A DNA stretch of 64,000 nucleotides, taken from positions 1 through 64,000 of the forward strand of contig NZ_BAZK01000004.1 in NCBI RefSeq assembly GCF_001310815.1, written 5' to 3'. A model generated the notes under the pieces. The model saw nothing but the letters and a program-made list of their open reading frames with translations. It was not told the origin of the DNA and searched no databases. Positions within the stretch are counted from its first letter, which is position 1; each line of letters starts with the position of its first letter. Below are positions 9,174 through 19,352 of this stretch, in pieces. A program made the translations under genes and the position numbers. The stretch comes from Pseudovibrio denitrificans JCM 12308. GTDB lineage: Bacteria > Pseudomonadota > Alphaproteobacteria > Rhizobiales > Stappiaceae.

Positions 9174-10951
9174 ATGTATCGTGCACCACTAAGTGAAATT
9201 GCATTCACGCTGAAAGAAGTGGCAGGACTGGGACAGCTACAAGCGCAGCCAGGACAGGAAGAGCTCTCAGATGACCTGATCGAAGCTATTCTGGGTGAAG
9301 CTGCTAAGTTCGCTGAAGAAGAGATTGCACCACTCAACCGGGTTGGAGACGAGAACCGGCTCAGCTGATTAATGGCAGCGTTAAAACCTCACCGGGCTGG
9401 AAAGATGTGTATACCCGTTGGCGTGAAGGCGGATGGAACGCGCTGACCGGTGATCCGGAGTTTGGCGGACAGGGCCTTCCAAACATGCTCCACGTAGCGG
9501 TCTTTGAGATGTGGAACGCTGGCAGCATGGCATTCACCCTCTGCCCAACCCTGACCACAGGTGCCGTGGAAGCCATCGAGAAGCACGGCTCTTCAGAGCT
9601 GAAAGCCAAGTACCTTGAAAAGCTCACCAGCGGTGAGTGGACAGGTACCATGAACCTGACCGAGCCTCATGCAGGATCTGACCTCAATGCCCTGCGTGCA
9701 AAGGCAGAGCCTGTTGGGGATGGGTCCTACAAGATCTCCGGCCAGAAGATCTTCATCACTTACGGTGATCACGACATGACCGACAACGTGATCCATCTGG
9801 TGCTGGCACGCTTGCCGGATGCGCCAGCTGGCACACGCGGTATTTCTCTGTTCGCGGTTCCAAAATACTTCGTCAATGATGATGGCAGCCTGGGCGAGAA
9901 GAACGATGTCACCGTTGCTGGTGTGGAGCACAAGCTCGGCATTCACGGCTCACCAACCTGCACCATGTCTTATGGAGACAATGGCGGTGCAATCGGTTGG
10001 TTGATCGGCGAAGAGAACCGTGGTCTGGCGTGCATGTTCACCATGATGAACAACGCCCGCCTCGCAGTTGGTGTTCAGGGCCTCGGCATCGCAGAGCGCG
10101 CTTTCCAGGAAGCGCTGGCATATTCTCTGGATCGCAAGCAGGGACGTGGTGTTGGGTCAAAGACCGATGGCATGGACCCAATTGCAGTACATCCGGACAT
10201 TAAGCGTACGCTCCTCTCCATGAAGTCACAGACACAGGTTGCCCGCGCGATCTGTTATGCCTGTGCCCATGCACTGGATATGGCCAAACTCGCACCAGAT
10301 GCAGAGCAGAAGAAGTTCTGGTCAGAGCGTGCGGGGCTGCTAACCCCAATTGCAAAAGCACTCTCCACCGACTTCGGCGTGGATGTTGCTTCCCTCGGCA
10401 TTCAAATCCATGGCGGCATGGGCTTCATTGAAGAGACCGGTGCAGCACAGCACCTGCGTGATGCCCGTATTGCTCCAATCTATGAAGGCACCAACGGCAT
10501 CCAGTCCATCGATCTGGTGATGCGCAAGCTGCCAATGTCTGGCGGCGATCAGGTGCGCAGCCTCATCTCTGAAATCAAGGAGATCGCATCAAGCGTAAAC
10601 GCAGACAACACCGGTGAGCTGGGTGACCTCGGTTCCAAGCTGGATGCAGCAGTTGCTGATCTGGAAACAGCCACCGAGTGGATGTTGGCAGCGCAGGCAG
10701 ATGGCAAGGTCTCTGAAGCTCTGGCGGGCGCCACACCATACCTGCGTCTGGCTGGTATCACGCTGGGAGCTGGCCTGCTGGCCAAAGGTGCACTTGCATC
10801 CAAGAGCGCGCCAGAAGCACTCAAAAAGCCGCGCTATCTCATGGCACGCAGCTTTGCGGAAACCGTTCTGGGTGAGAGCGCTCCGCTGAAAGACGATGTA
10901 ACCCGTGCAGCTGAAGCAATCCTTGCATTCGATGCTGCTGAGCTTGCCTGA
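9174..10951 (+). pseudogene. acyl-CoA dehydrogenase, frameshifted near residue 62
   Basis: This is a long-form (about 593 residues) acyl-CoA dehydrogenase of the DmdC/FadE5-like group, with the conserved N-terminus MYRAPLSEIAFTLKEVAGL. The main frame shows the FAD/substrate motifs MNLTEPHAGSDLNALRAKA, KIFITYGDHD, and the C-terminal RDARIAPIYEGTNGIQSIDL with its catalytic-region glutamate. The first frame stops at 9368 after VGDENRLS. Inserting one base in CCGG at 9356-9359 joins it to QLINGSVKTSPGWKDVYTRW and removes the stop. It is first in an operon with a crotonase and an SDR, suggesting acyl-CoA beta-oxidation. An apparent one-base loss may be a sequence error. Confidence 0.85.
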
Positions 10952-11022
10952 AGTTAAAACAGGCCATCGCATTTTGGAGGTGAGGCCGCATAGGCCTCAC
11001 CCAGTTAGTTTGGGAGGGACAT

Positions 11023-11760
11023 ATGATCAGTATTGAACGGGACGGCGCAGTCCAGATCATCCGCATGGACCGCGTAGAAAAGAAAAACGCACTGACACAG
11101 GCCATGTACATGGACATGGCAGAAGCACTGAAAACTGAAGATGAAGGCATCCGTTGCCACGTGATGCTTGGTCGTCCGGGAGTTTTCACGGCTGGCAATG
11201 ATATCGCAGACTTCCTCAAAGCCGCTATGTCTGGCGAAGGACTGGAAGCAGGCGGCGTTGGCAAGTTCCTCGGTGCGCTCCACGCGCCATCCAGACCAGT
11301 GATCGCAGGCGTTGACGGCCCAGCCATTGGCGTTGGCACCACCATGCTGTTCCACTTCGACATGGTCTATGCGACCGAAAACGCACTCTTCAAAACCCCA
11401 TTCACCGATCTGGGTATCATCCCGGAAGCAGGATCGACACTGATCGGTCCGGAAACCATGGGTTATCACAAAGCGTTTGAGCTGCTGGCATTAGGTGAAA
11501 ACTTCACCGCTGAAATGGCCAAGGAAGCTGGTTTCGTAAATCACGTGGTCTCACCAGATGAACTAGAAGAGCGTGTGATCGGCATGGCACAGAAAGTGGC
11601 TGCCAAGCCGCAAAACGCACTGCGTATCTCCAGAGAGTTGCTGCGCGGCAAGCGTGAGCCTCTTGAAAAGCGCATCTACGAGGAAATCGGCCTCTTTGCA
11701 GAGTTGCTGAAGTCCGATGAAGCGCGTGAAGCCTTCATGAAGTTCATGAGCAAAGCTTAA
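11023..11760 (+). CDS. enoyl-CoA hydratase/isomerase (crotonase family)
   Basis: Crotonase-fold proteins hydrate or isomerise enoyl-CoA thioesters in fatty-acid oxidation. The 245-residue product has the oxyanion-hole segments GVFTAGNDIADF and DGPAIGVGTT, and the acidic active-site region FTDLGIIPEAGST with one clear catalytic-position glutamate. The second canonical Glu is not evident, so an isomerase (PaaG or ECI type) is as likely as a hydratase. GGGAGGGACAT precedes the ATG. It follows the acyl-CoA dehydrogenase by about 70 bp and precedes the SDR by 54 bp on the same strand. Confidence 0.92.
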   Translation: MISIERDGAVQIIRMDRVEKKNALTQAMYMDMAEALKTEDEGIRCHVMLGRPGVFTAGNDIADFLKAAMSGEGLEAGGVGKFLGALHAPSRPVIAGVDGPAIGVGTTMLFHFDMVYATENALFKTPFTDLGIIPEAGSTLIGPETMGYHKAFELLALGENFTAEMAKEAGFVNHVVSPDELEERVIGMAQKVAAKPQNALRISRELLRGKREPLEKRIYEEIGLFAELLKSDEAREAFMKFMSKA

Positions 11761-11814
11761 ACCATTAGGAGGCGGTGCTCAGCACCGCAGTCCATCTCAG
11801 AAACTGGGGGGAAC

Positions 11815-12681
11815 ATGGGAAGTCTGAAGGGTAAAACGCTGTTCATTACCGGCGCGTCTCGTGGAATTGGGCTCGCCATTGGCAAGCGTGCGGCGCAGGA
11901 CGGTGCGAACATCGTAATTGCCGCAAAAACCGCAGAACCGCATCCAAAACTGGAAGGCACGATCTATACAGCTGCCAAAGAGATTGAGGATGCCGGAGGT
12001 CAGGCACTTCCGCTCGTGGTTGATGTGCGCAGTGAGGAAAGTGTCGACAACGCCATGAAGGCCGCTGCTGAGAAGTTTGGCGGCATTGATATCGTGGTCA
12101 ACAACGCCAGTGCGATCAACCTGACACCCGTGCAGAAGATCGACATGAAACGATTTGATCTCATGCATCAGATCAACACCCGCGGCACATTGCTCTGCTC
12201 AAAACTGGCTATTCCTTATCTGAAGGAAGCTGAGAACCCACACATACTGATGCTCTCGCCTCCGCTTGATATGCAGGAAAAGTGGTTCAAGAACCACACG
12301 CCATACTCCATTGCAAAGTATGGTATGAGCCTTGTCGTACTGGGACTGGCAGGAGAGCTGCGTTCCAAGAAAATCGGTGTAAACGCTCTGTGGCCGCGCA
12401 CCACCATTGCAACCGCTGCGGTTCAGAACCTGTTGGGCGGTGACATGATGGTTCAGGCCAGTCGCACACCAGACATTCTGGCAGATGCCGCGCACCTGAT
12501 CTTCACCAAGCCATCCGGCGATACCACCGGCAACTTCTTCATCGATGACACGCTGCTGGCTGAAAACGGTATGACCGACTTCGACAAATACCGCGTCAAC
12601 CCGAAGGTCAATCTGCAACCAGACTTCTTCGTCCCAGACGACAGCGAAGCCCCGGCCAGCCTGGCAGCAATCGAAGCTTAG
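11815..12681 (+). CDS. SDR family oxidoreductase (HSDL2-like)
   Basis: This is a short-chain dehydrogenase/reductase of 288 residues. Visible motifs are the nucleotide-binding TGASRGIGLAIG near residue 13, NNASAIN, and the catalytic YSIAKYG. The sequence around HILMLSPPLDMQEKWFKNHT and the long C-terminal part after NALWPRTTIATAAV are typical of the HSDL2/peroxisomal SDR group, which associates with fatty-acyl metabolism. It is the last gene of the acyl-CoA operon and is followed by a clear terminator. Substrate is not determinable from sequence. Confidence 0.92.
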   Translation: MGSLKGKTLFITGASRGIGLAIGKRAAQDGANIVIAAKTAEPHPKLEGTIYTAAKEIEDAGGQALPLVVDVRSEESVDNAMKAAAEKFGGIDIVVNNASAINLTPVQKIDMKRFDLMHQINTRGTLLCSKLAIPYLKEAENPHILMLSPPLDMQEKWFKNHTPYSIAKYGMSLVVLGLAGELRSKKIGVNALWPRTTIATAAVQNLLGGDMMVQASRTPDILADAAHLIFTKPSGDTTGNFFIDDTLLAENGMTDFDKYRVNPKVNLQPDFFVPDDSEAPASLAAIEA

Positions 12682-12712
12682 GCAGCTGTAACGACAAATA
12701 AAATCATTTGAG

Positions 12713-12746
12713 AGGGCATCGTGTTTGGTTTCACGGTGCCCTTTTT
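12713..12746 (+). terminator. terminator of the acyl-CoA operon
   Basis: GGGCATCGTG pairs with CACGGTGCCC around a TTTGGTTT loop and is followed by five T, 30 bp after the SDR stop. Confidence 0.8.
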
Positions 12747-12974
12747 GCTAGAGGTCAGCAGTTGTCTGCCAGGAATGAAAGTTGCGAGTTTCGTTACCTG
12801 AGCAAAGGTTACTTTTGTGTTTGCTAGCTAGTTAGAATCTGGAGGGGGAATTTCAAAAAACGGAATGATATGCTTTCTCGTGCTCTCTTAACGGTGCTTT
12901 GATCGGGGCTTAAGCCAGTGTTTCGGGAGTGAGTTGCCGAGGTCAGCCTGATGCTGGGAGTACGGAGATAAGAG

Positions 12975-13958
12975 GTGGCCGTTGGCATCTTTCAGTTAAG
13001 TGGGCCAATCAAGGTAATCATAAGCATATTCGCTTTGATAAGCGCTTATATCATCTGGGATTACTTCTTTACGTACACAGCAGATGCCTACGTTTCAGCA
13101 GATGTCGTCCTTGTTGCTCCAGAGATTTCTGGCTTCGTAACTGAGGTTCCGGTGGATCGGAACCGACAGGTCAAAGCCGGAGAGTTGCTCATGCAAATCG
13201 ATCCAGAACCCTTCGCCCTTGCAGTCCAGCAAACACGGGCGGAAGAGGCAAGAGCACTGGCAAATCTGAGGCGCTCGGAGGCCGAGGTTCAGGTCGCTGA
13301 GGCCGCAGTAACAGCGGCGGTTGCCAAAGTTGCAAACCTCGCAGCTCAGCAGCAGCGCTTTGAAGAACTGACCAACAGTGGTTTTGTTACCCAGCAACGG
13401 CTCGATAACATCAGTCTGTCTCTTGAAGAAGCAAACGCGGAAACTGATAGCGCGCGCGACATGTTACGCGCAGCAGCACATCAGGTAGAGGTGATGCGGG
13501 CCACTTACGAGGCGGCTCAAGCGGCAACCGCCCTTGCTCAATATAACCTGCGTAAATCTTCACTGACCTCTCCAGTTGATGGAATAGTGAGCGAGTACTC
13601 GGTCAATCCCGGCAATTATGTTCTGGAAGGTGTGCCGCAGTTAGCGCTGATTACAAACACTGATTGGCGGATTATTGCCAATCTGGTTGAGCGTCATGCT
13701 GCACGATTGAAGCCGGGGCAGACAGTCTACTTTCAAGTCTCCAGTGATCCTTACCGCATCCATAAAGGCACAGTCAGATCCATTGGGCGTGGAGTATCGC
13801 GCATGGATGAAAACCCACGTGTTCTTCCCTTCATTCCGCTGACCACGGCCTGGGTCCGACTCTCGCAACGATTTCCCGTTGAAATTGATATGGGGGAATT
13901 TCTCTTAAATCACAAACCGATGCACGGCGGTGATGCGCGCATCTTCCTTTTCCATTGA
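12975..13958 (+). CDS. HlyD/EmrA-type membrane fusion protein
   Basis: This is the periplasmic adaptor of an efflux system, 327 residues. One N-terminal transmembrane helix (about residues 13-31) is followed by a beta-barrel/lipoyl half (APEISGFVTEVPVDRNRQVKAG), a long alpha-hairpin coiled coil (about residues 80-180) and the second lipoyl half SSLTSPVDGIVSEYSVNPGN. The GTG start at 12975 has GGAG seven bases upstream. The next gene is an FUSC-domain permease, so the pair resembles AaeA/AaeB-type aromatic acid efflux. Confidence 0.9.
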   Translation: MAVGIFQLSGPIKVIISIFALISAYIIWDYFFTYTADAYVSADVVLVAPEISGFVTEVPVDRNRQVKAGELLMQIDPEPFALAVQQTRAEEARALANLRRSEAEVQVAEAAVTAAVAKVANLAAQQQRFEELTNSGFVTQQRLDNISLSLEEANAETDSARDMLRAAAHQVEVMRATYEAAQAATALAQYNLRKSSLTSPVDGIVSEYSVNPGNYVLEGVPQLALITNTDWRIIANLVERHAARLKPGQTVYFQVSSDPYRIHKGTVRSIGRGVSRMDENPRVLPFIPLTTAWVRLSQRFPVEIDMGEFLLNHKPMHGGDARIFLFH

Positions 13959-13966
13959 GGGGCGAA

Positions 13967-15016
13967 ATGAAACTGGACTACTACAACGGCTTTCGAACCG
14001 CCCTGATCATTACGTTGGCCTCAGTGCTGGCATTGGTTCTGGATGTGGATGATCCATGGTGGTCGGGTATGCTGGCCCTCACAGTCGCCAATGCCAACTG
14101 GAGCAATGCCTGGTTTCAGGGAGGCCAGCGCATAATTGGTATCTATATTGGAATGATTGTCGGATACCTTTTTGTCATCCTGTTCAAAGATGTACCCATT
14201 CTGCAAATGGCAAGCATTGGTGGTTTAGCAGCTCTGGCGGTTTACAAACGTCTGGCAAGCCCCGACTACAACATCGCATGGCTCCTGGGAACTATCAGTG
14301 CGATGCTTGCGCTCTACATCTCCGTTGTTGAAGTCGATCAACTTTTTTCGATCATGACGGATTGGGGAGCTGCTGCAACCATCGGCATCGGCAGTGCAAC
14401 GATCGTCATGTATAGTCTGACAAAGGACAGCCCCATTGGCATTGGAGCAGGTCCTATCACAATCCGTCAGCTGGATGATGTTGAACGCAGTTGGGTAACA
14501 GCTCTTTGCATAACTGCAGCTGTTGTTTCAGTTCTGGCGCCAATTGTTTACGTCGGCCATGATCTGGTTGCTATGCTACAGATCACCATAACAACACTGA
14601 TTGTGCTTTACGGGCCGGCGGAAGATGTCAAAAAACTTGCCCTAAACAGAATGGCTGGCTGCCTCCTCGGTGGAGGGCTAGGGCTGCTGTTTGTTGCATT
14701 GGGTCTCGAGACATTCTTCTGGTGGCTGGCCATATATGCAGGAACCCTGTTCCTTGTCTGCTCACTTCATCACAGCACCAATTACTGGGCATATTCAGGA
14801 ACGCAGGCAGGGTACGCATTTATCGTCGCTGCTTTGGCTTCTGCAGGACCGGTCAACGATATTGAAGGCGTTCTGGATCGACTAGTCGGCATTTATATTG
14901 GTGCTTTCCTAAGTATTGCCGTCTTGTTTGCCGTGCGTGTTTGGCAAGGAAGGCAGGTGCATGACATCAAGCGGTTGGTGAGTGAAAGTGAAGGCGGGAC
15001 CGGTGATAGAGTGTGA
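13967..15016 (+). CDS. FUSC family inner-membrane protein
   Basis: The FUSC (fusaric acid resistance-like) permease partners with the upstream HlyD-type adaptor. The 349-residue product has about ten hydrophobic segments in two halves and a short basic tail (WQGRQVHDIKRLV). It is about half the length of AaeB-type proteins with long cytoplasmic domains, so it may be a minimal FUSC protein. The ATG at 13967 with GAGGGG just upstream is preferred; the reading frame also permits a TTG four codons earlier that overlaps the adaptor stop. Exported substrate unknown. Confidence 0.86.
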   Translation: MKLDYYNGFRTALIITLASVLALVLDVDDPWWSGMLALTVANANWSNAWFQGGQRIIGIYIGMIVGYLFVILFKDVPILQMASIGGLAALAVYKRLASPDYNIAWLLGTISAMLALYISVVEVDQLFSIMTDWGAAATIGIGSATIVMYSLTKDSPIGIGAGPITIRQLDDVERSWVTALCITAAVVSVLAPIVYVGHDLVAMLQITITTLIVLYGPAEDVKKLALNRMAGCLLGGGLGLLFVALGLETFFWWLAIYAGTLFLVCSLHHSTNYWAYSGTQAGYAFIVAALASAGPVNDIEGVLDRLVGIYIGAFLSIAVLFAVRVWQGRQVHDIKRLVSESEGGTGDRV

Positions 15017-15094
15017 CTTGGCAAACGTGCAGTATGAAGCGTTGCGCAGCGTCATGGAGTGTCAGCTCAGATAACTGTCAAACCTAGCGGCAAA

Positions 15095-15119
15095 ATAAAA
15101 GGCGGGGTGACCCGCCTTT
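15095..15119. terminator. bidirectional terminator between FUSC and dnaJ-like genes
   Basis: AAAGGCGGG and CCCGCCTTT form a nine-base stem with a four-base loop. The minus-strand side is followed by TTATTTT and serves the chaperone gene; the plus side is followed by TTTGTTG. Confidence 0.7.
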
Positions 15120-15133
15120 GTTGTATGTTCTGA

Positions 15134-16134
15134 TCAGTCGAATTCTGGTCCGCGAGCCGTGTAGGGCTTCACTTCTTTCCAGGCGCGCATCAGGTTTTCC
15201 AGCTCTTCGTCGGTCTGTTCTGGCAGCACAATCTCTAGTCCAACCAGAAGATCGCCGTGGCCGCCTTCCTTCTTAGGCAAACCCTTGCCTTTCAGGCGCA
15301 TGGTTTTGCCGCTGCTGGTGTTGGCTGGAATTGTCAGGTTCACTGCACCGCTGAGCGTTGGAATGCGAACCTTGCCGCCCAGCACAGCTTCATAAAGGGT
15401 GAGGGGAACATCCACACGGATATCTGCGCCATCCACTTTGAACAGCTTATGGGTCGAGATGCGAACTTCCACCAGCGCATCGCCAGCCTGTCCGCTCTTG
15501 GCAGAAGCAAAGCCCTGACCCTTTAATCGGATCTTGTCGCCGCTCTGCGTGCCAGCTGGAATTTTCACATTCACAGTCTTGCCGCTTGGCAGCTTCACTT
15601 GAACCTTGCCGTGATTGGCAGATCTTCAAGCGTTACACGGGCGATCAGGTTGGCGTCTGCACCCTTGGTTGGGCCTTGATGGAAGTGAGATTCACCGCCA
15701 CCACCTGCACTGCGACGTTTGCCGCCGCCAAAGCCGCCGAGGATGTCATTGAGAATGTCGTCAAAGCCGCCGGCATCCTGCGGGCCGCCGCCACCGTGAC
15801 CATCACCAAAGCCCTGCTCGAAGCGGAAGCCGCCACGACGTCCTGCATTGCGGAAACCGGAGAAACCTTCAAAGCCGCCAGCACCGCCACCCGGGCCGCC
15901 ATAAAACTTAGGCTTACCTTCAGCGTCGATCTCACCGCGATCAAACTGACCGCGCTTATCTTTGTCGCCCAAAATCTCATAGGCTTGATTCGCTTCTGAA
16001 AAGCGCTCCTTGGCCTTTGGATCATCTGCATTCTGGTCTGGGTGATACTTCTTGGCCAGCTTGCGAAACGCTTTTTTGATCTCTGCCTCACTGGCATTTT
16101 TGCTAACACCAAGAACAGAATAGGGATCTCTCAT
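15134..16134 (-). pseudogene. DnaJ/CbpA-type J-domain co-chaperone, frameshifted
   Basis: This is a type II J-domain co-chaperone of DnaK (CbpA-like). The J domain with HPD ([11 protein letters not shown]) is at residues 3-65, a Gly/Phe-rich linker follows to about residue 150, and then the DnaJ C-terminal substrate-binding domain, with no cysteine zinc repeat. The first frame ends at TARFK; the second begins KLPSGKTVNVKIPAG. Adding one G at about 15619 (GAT CTG GCC AAT CAC GGC AAG GTT) gives continuous [15 protein letters not shown]. The rest of the frame is clean, so an error or a very recent mutation is likely. Start chosen at ATG 16134 (MRDPYSVLG). Confidence 0.85.
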
Positions 16135-16306
16135 CGTCATCCATCAAATAGAAATTGGGGCAGTTTACAACTCACCCATTACATAACCATGCAAATGAAA
16201 ACAAGCAAGCAGCCGCAGCCGAACTTAGCTAATCAGAAGTGAGTATTTCAGCGCTTTTAATGTGTTGGCTTACTTCACGTTTTGCAAAGCTTAGGTGAGG
16301 AACACG

Positions 16307-16795
16307 TTATTGGGCAGGAGCTGCGTCAACCTGGAACGGAGCCAACTGGACAATCTTCATTTTGTGATTGGTGTCCGGGCAGCTGCGGCCCTGATACGCA
16401 CGCACACCGCCAACAGTGTTTGCGCTGGTCACAAAATCAGTACAACCGGCAATGCTTCCGGTCTTATCAACAGACATCAGGGAAGTAATTGTGCCACTGT
16501 TACCACTGACCGGATTGGTCCAGGCCATAGGCGCAAAACTACGGTCATCTTTTCCACCCTCATTCAGAGCTTCCTCGATGGTATCCGTAATAACCGTACG
16601 GTCTGTGCGGTGGATTTCGCTATCCGCGACCTTTTGCTTGGTATCAACCGTCTCAGTCAGGTTGAGAGGTTCTTGATACTCACTGTTGTTCACCGATATG
16701 GACATCTGAGTGCAGGCAGGAAGCAACAGCAAGATCGCAGCCGAGACAAAACACGACTGGCGTAAACTGGTTTTCTTGCTATACAAAACTGCCAT
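16307..16795 (-). CDS. surface lipoprotein resembling the RT0821/Lpp0805 family
   Basis: This is a 162-residue lipoprotein with a basic start, a hydrophobic signal segment and a lipobox LLPAC, so the cysteine is at about residue 28. The C-terminal half has AWTNPVSGNSGTIT, AGCTDFVTS and GRSCPDTNHKMKIVQL. The WxNPxSGNxG pattern and two cysteines resemble the small outer-surface antigens annotated RT0821/Lpp0805; this is recognition by eye. It is divergent from pdxH. Confidence 0.65.
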   Translation of the reverse strand: MAVLYSKKTSLRQSCFVSAAILLLLPACTQMSISVNNSEYQEPLNLTETVDTKQKVADSEIHRTDRTVITDTIEEALNEGGKDDRSFAPMAWTNPVSGNSGTITSLMSVDKTGSIAGCTDFVTSANTVGGVRAYQGRSCPDTNHKMKIVQLAPFQVDAAPAQ

Positions 16796-16882
16796 ATTAC
16801 TACTAGAGCCTCAGGTTGAAGCCGCTGCTTTTACGAGTTCCGGTTCATCCACAGTGTGAGGATCCTAAAGGGACTATTAACT

Positions 16883-17521
16883 ATGAATGGTGACATCCAA
16901 AATCTGGAAGAAAAGTTTACAAATAGTTACTCCGAAAGCGTAGAGGTTCCTTTTCAACTATTTGGCGACTGGTTGGCCCTTGCTGAAAAGAGCGAGCCCA
17001 ATGATCCTAATGCCATGTCAGTTGCGACTGTAGATGAGAATGGCATGCCTAATGTACGGATGTTACTCCTTAAAGGTTACAGTCCACAGGGATTTGTGTT
17101 TTATACAAACTTTGAAAGCACAAAAGGTCGGGAAATTCTTGCTCACCCTAAAGTAGCTCTATGTTTTCACTGGAAAAGTCTGCGCAGACAAGTTCGTGTA
17201 CGCGGCAATGTTATCCACGTAACTAATGAACAGGCAGACGAATACTATAACTCACGGCCACGAAAAAGCCGCATTGGTGCGTGGGCGTCCAAACAGTCCC
17301 GCCCTCTGGAGAGCCGCTTTGCGCTCGAAAAAGAGGTCGCAAAGTACGCTGCTAAGTATGCCGTCGGTGATATTCCGCGTCCCGAATACTGGAGCGGTTG
17401 CATTTTGCAACCATTGGAAATCGAGTTCTGGCACGACCGCGCGTTCCGTCTGCATGATCGATTTGTCTTCAAGAGAGACAGCGCAGACGCCGAATGGGAC
17501 AAGGTCCGTCTGTATCCTTAA
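16883..17521 (+). CDS. pdxH: pyridoxamine 5'-phosphate oxidase
   Basis: PdxH oxidises pyridoxamine and pyridoxine 5'-phosphate to pyridoxal phosphate with FMN and O2. The 212-residue product has the FMN-binding [19 protein letters not shown] and [15 protein letters not shown] segments, then [16 protein letters not shown], and the C-terminal PdxH signature ending LHDRFVFKR and VRLYP. I chose ATG 16883 (MNGDIQNL) with AAAGGGA upstream over a GTG nine codons earlier. A terminator follows 20 bp after the stop. Confidence 0.97.
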   Translation: MNGDIQNLEEKFTNSYSESVEVPFQLFGDWLALAEKSEPNDPNAMSVATVDENGMPNVRMLLLKGYSPQGFVFYTNFESTKGREILAHPKVALCFHWKSLRRQVRVRGNVIHVTNEQADEYYNSRPRKSRIGAWASKQSRPLESRFALEKEVAKYAAKYAVGDIPRPEYWSGCILQPLEIEFWHDRAFRLHDRFVFKRDSADAEWDKVRLYP

Positions 17522-17542
17522 TACATACTGATTTGATCTGGA

Positions 17543-17574
17543 GACGCACCACACAGCTGGTGCGTTTCTTGTTT
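17543..17574 (+). terminator. terminator of pdxH
   Basis: ACGCACC pairs with GGTGCGT and the stem is followed by TTCTTGTTT. Confidence 0.7.
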
Positions 17575-17688
17575 GTAGAGGTCTCTCAGGCGTCCTATGG
17601 GCGTTGGCTGTTCGGAAGGGGAAGGGCTGTAGGTGCACTGCACCAAAAAAGTAGCTTGTGGCCTGAAACTGAACGAAAGGCAAAAATT

Positions 17689-17722
17689 AAGGCGGCTCGC
17701 AATCCTGCGGGTCGCCTTCTTT
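17689..17722 (+). terminator. second terminator-like hairpin beyond pdxH
   Basis: AAGGCG...CGC pairs with GCG...CGCCTT, followed by CTTT. It lies 115 bp beyond the pdxH terminator with no gene between, so it may end a short untranslated transcript or be a backup terminator. I see no gene in 17575-17889. Confidence 0.4.
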
Positions 17723-17889
17723 AAGCAGATGACTGAATGTTCGTTAGATCATTAAGCCTCTTTGAAGCCATGCCAATCTGGGCCATGACTATGGGATGCA
17801 GCTGCTACCAATGTGATTGGAATACATAATCAATCAATTTGCTTCGTGCAAAACGGAAGCCGAATGCCTGATCTGCAGCCCCTGACGCA

Positions 17890-18060
17890 TCAGTCAGTCG
17901 GAAGAGGATATTCTTCCTGAACCTTTGGCTGATAAGACTCTTTCTGCTTACCTGAACAGCAGTTTGCAGCGTTGACAGCCTGAATGCCGACTGGACGATA
18001 AAGCTTGTCCAGATCAGGTTTTACGTTTTTGTTTTGTTGCTCAGTGGTTCCGAAGGCCAT
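17890..18060 (-). CDS. small conserved-looking soluble protein, 56 aa
   Basis: An open frame of 56 codons runs from ATG at 18060 to TGA at 17890. The product is hydrophilic, with a central DKLYRPVGIQAVNAA segment followed by a Cys-Cys pair and an acidic Pro-rich end. The LYRPVGI-x-AV pattern resembles short uncharacterised alphaproteobacterial proteins that I recall; I cannot confirm this by search. AAGGGGAC lies upstream of the ATG. No function is proposed. It stands alone between pdxH and the HAD gene. Confidence 0.6.
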   Translation of the reverse strand: MAFGTTEQQNKNVKPDLDKLYRPVGIQAVNAANCCSGKQKESYQPKVQEEYPLPTD

Positions 18061-18620
18061 TTTAGTCCGTCCCCTTGGGACAAGTTGTGTTGCAGAAATT
18101 GCGATGCTTACCCGGAATGAGTAGCCGGATAACCCGATATAAGCGTCAGCTCATATGCAGGAGTGATACTCAAATCGGGCATGAATATGTTAGCGCCAAA
18201 AAAACTAAAAAAGCCAATCTAATTTAGAGGGGGGAATTTCCCAATAATCTCAGCAATTTGAATGCATGAAACATGCCGTTAACTATTTACCTGAGATGTA
18301 TTCTGGAAATTTGCTATATTATACAAAAGGATAAGGTTTTGGGTTGTGAGTTGATTAAAATTATCGCCACTAAACCATTAATGTATCAGGCCATTTTGGG
18401 TGACATTTGGCCGCAATTTCCCCGAATACGAAACTGACAAAAAACTGTGTATTTATTGTGCGACTAAGCTTGTGGCCGATTGATTAGCACCGTTCATAGT
18501 GATTGGTGCTCGTAATACTCTGTATAAGTGCGTAGATTGAGCCGCTTGCAAATAACACCTCTGTTCAGGCTTGGCCTGAAGACGGTCTCCCATAAAAGCC
18601 GTCAACTGCGCTAAAGGAAA
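18061..18620. other. gene-free region, 560 bp
   Basis: No coding frame is supported. It is AT-richer than its neighbours, with a TATATTATAC sequence near 18317-18326 that could be a promoter element, and a TTCAGGC/GCCTGAA-like hairpin near 18567. It should contain the promoters for the HAD gene and for the 56-residue protein. Confidence 0.3.
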
Positions 18621-19352
18621 ATGACAATGAACGTGCGCGCCGTTTTGTTTGATCGCGATGGAACCCTGATTGATTTCAATAAGACATGGGGCACCGTGCT
18701 CCAGCATGTTCTGATGGATCTTGCGGGTGGGGATGTAAAGCTGGCCACCGAGCTTGGCCATCTCGTTAAGTTTGATTACGCCAGCTGTGCCTGCGAGCCG
18801 GGCAGCCCGATCCTGACCAATCCACCAAGCGGTTACAGCGAGCCATGGGCCAACCATCTTGGCGTTGAGTTCAACCGCGCATTTCTGGATCGGATCGAAG
18901 ACCTCATTCTGGAACATGCCGCTGAGTGCGTTGCAGCATTTGATGACACCACTTCATCCATCAAAGCATTGGCTGCAGCCGGTTTGCCAATCGGTCTGGC
19001 AACCAACGGCACCGAAGCCAGCGCGATCGCCCAGCTGAAGCGTCTGGGCATCTTCGACTACTTCACCTTCGTCGTGGGTTATGACAGCGGCCATGGTGAA
19101 AAACCGGAGCCGGGCCAGCTGTTCGGCTTTGCTGAGCATACTGGCATCGAACCACAGCACATCGCGATGGTAGGGGACAGCCTGCACGACATGCACGCCG
19201 CTCAGAACGCAGGCATGCTGCGCGTCGCAGTCACCACGGGCGCATTGACCGCAGAAGAGCTGAAAGACCACTGCGACCATCTGTTGGATAGCCTGACAGA
19301 TCTCGTGAATCTTGTTGGCCTTAAGTCAGCAGGTGAGGGCGCAGCAGCCTGA
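18621..19352 (+). CDS. HAD family hydrolase, phosphoglycolate phosphatase-like
   Basis: This is a haloacid-dehalogenase superfamily phosphatase of 243 residues. Motif I is FDRDGTL near the N-terminus with both catalytic aspartates, motif II is ATNGT, motif III the lysine in HGEKPEPGQ, and motif IV VGDSLHDMHAA. The helical cap between motifs I and II fits subclass I (Gph/PGP-like). Two in-frame ATG codons, two codons apart, follow AAAGGAAA; either could be the start. Substrate cannot be deduced. The gene is followed by a DUF1499 membrane protein 190 bp away. Confidence 0.88.
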   Translation: MTMNVRAVLFDRDGTLIDFNKTWGTVLQHVLMDLAGGDVKLATELGHLVKFDYASCACEPGSPILTNPPSGYSEPWANHLGVEFNRAFLDRIEDLILEHAAECVAAFDDTTSSIKALAAAGLPIGLATNGTEASAIAQLKRLGIFDYFTFVVGYDSGHGEKPEPGQLFGFAEHTGIEPQHIAMVGDSLHDMHAAQNAGMLRVAVTTGALTAEELKDHCDHLLDSLTDLVNLVGLKSAGEGAAA

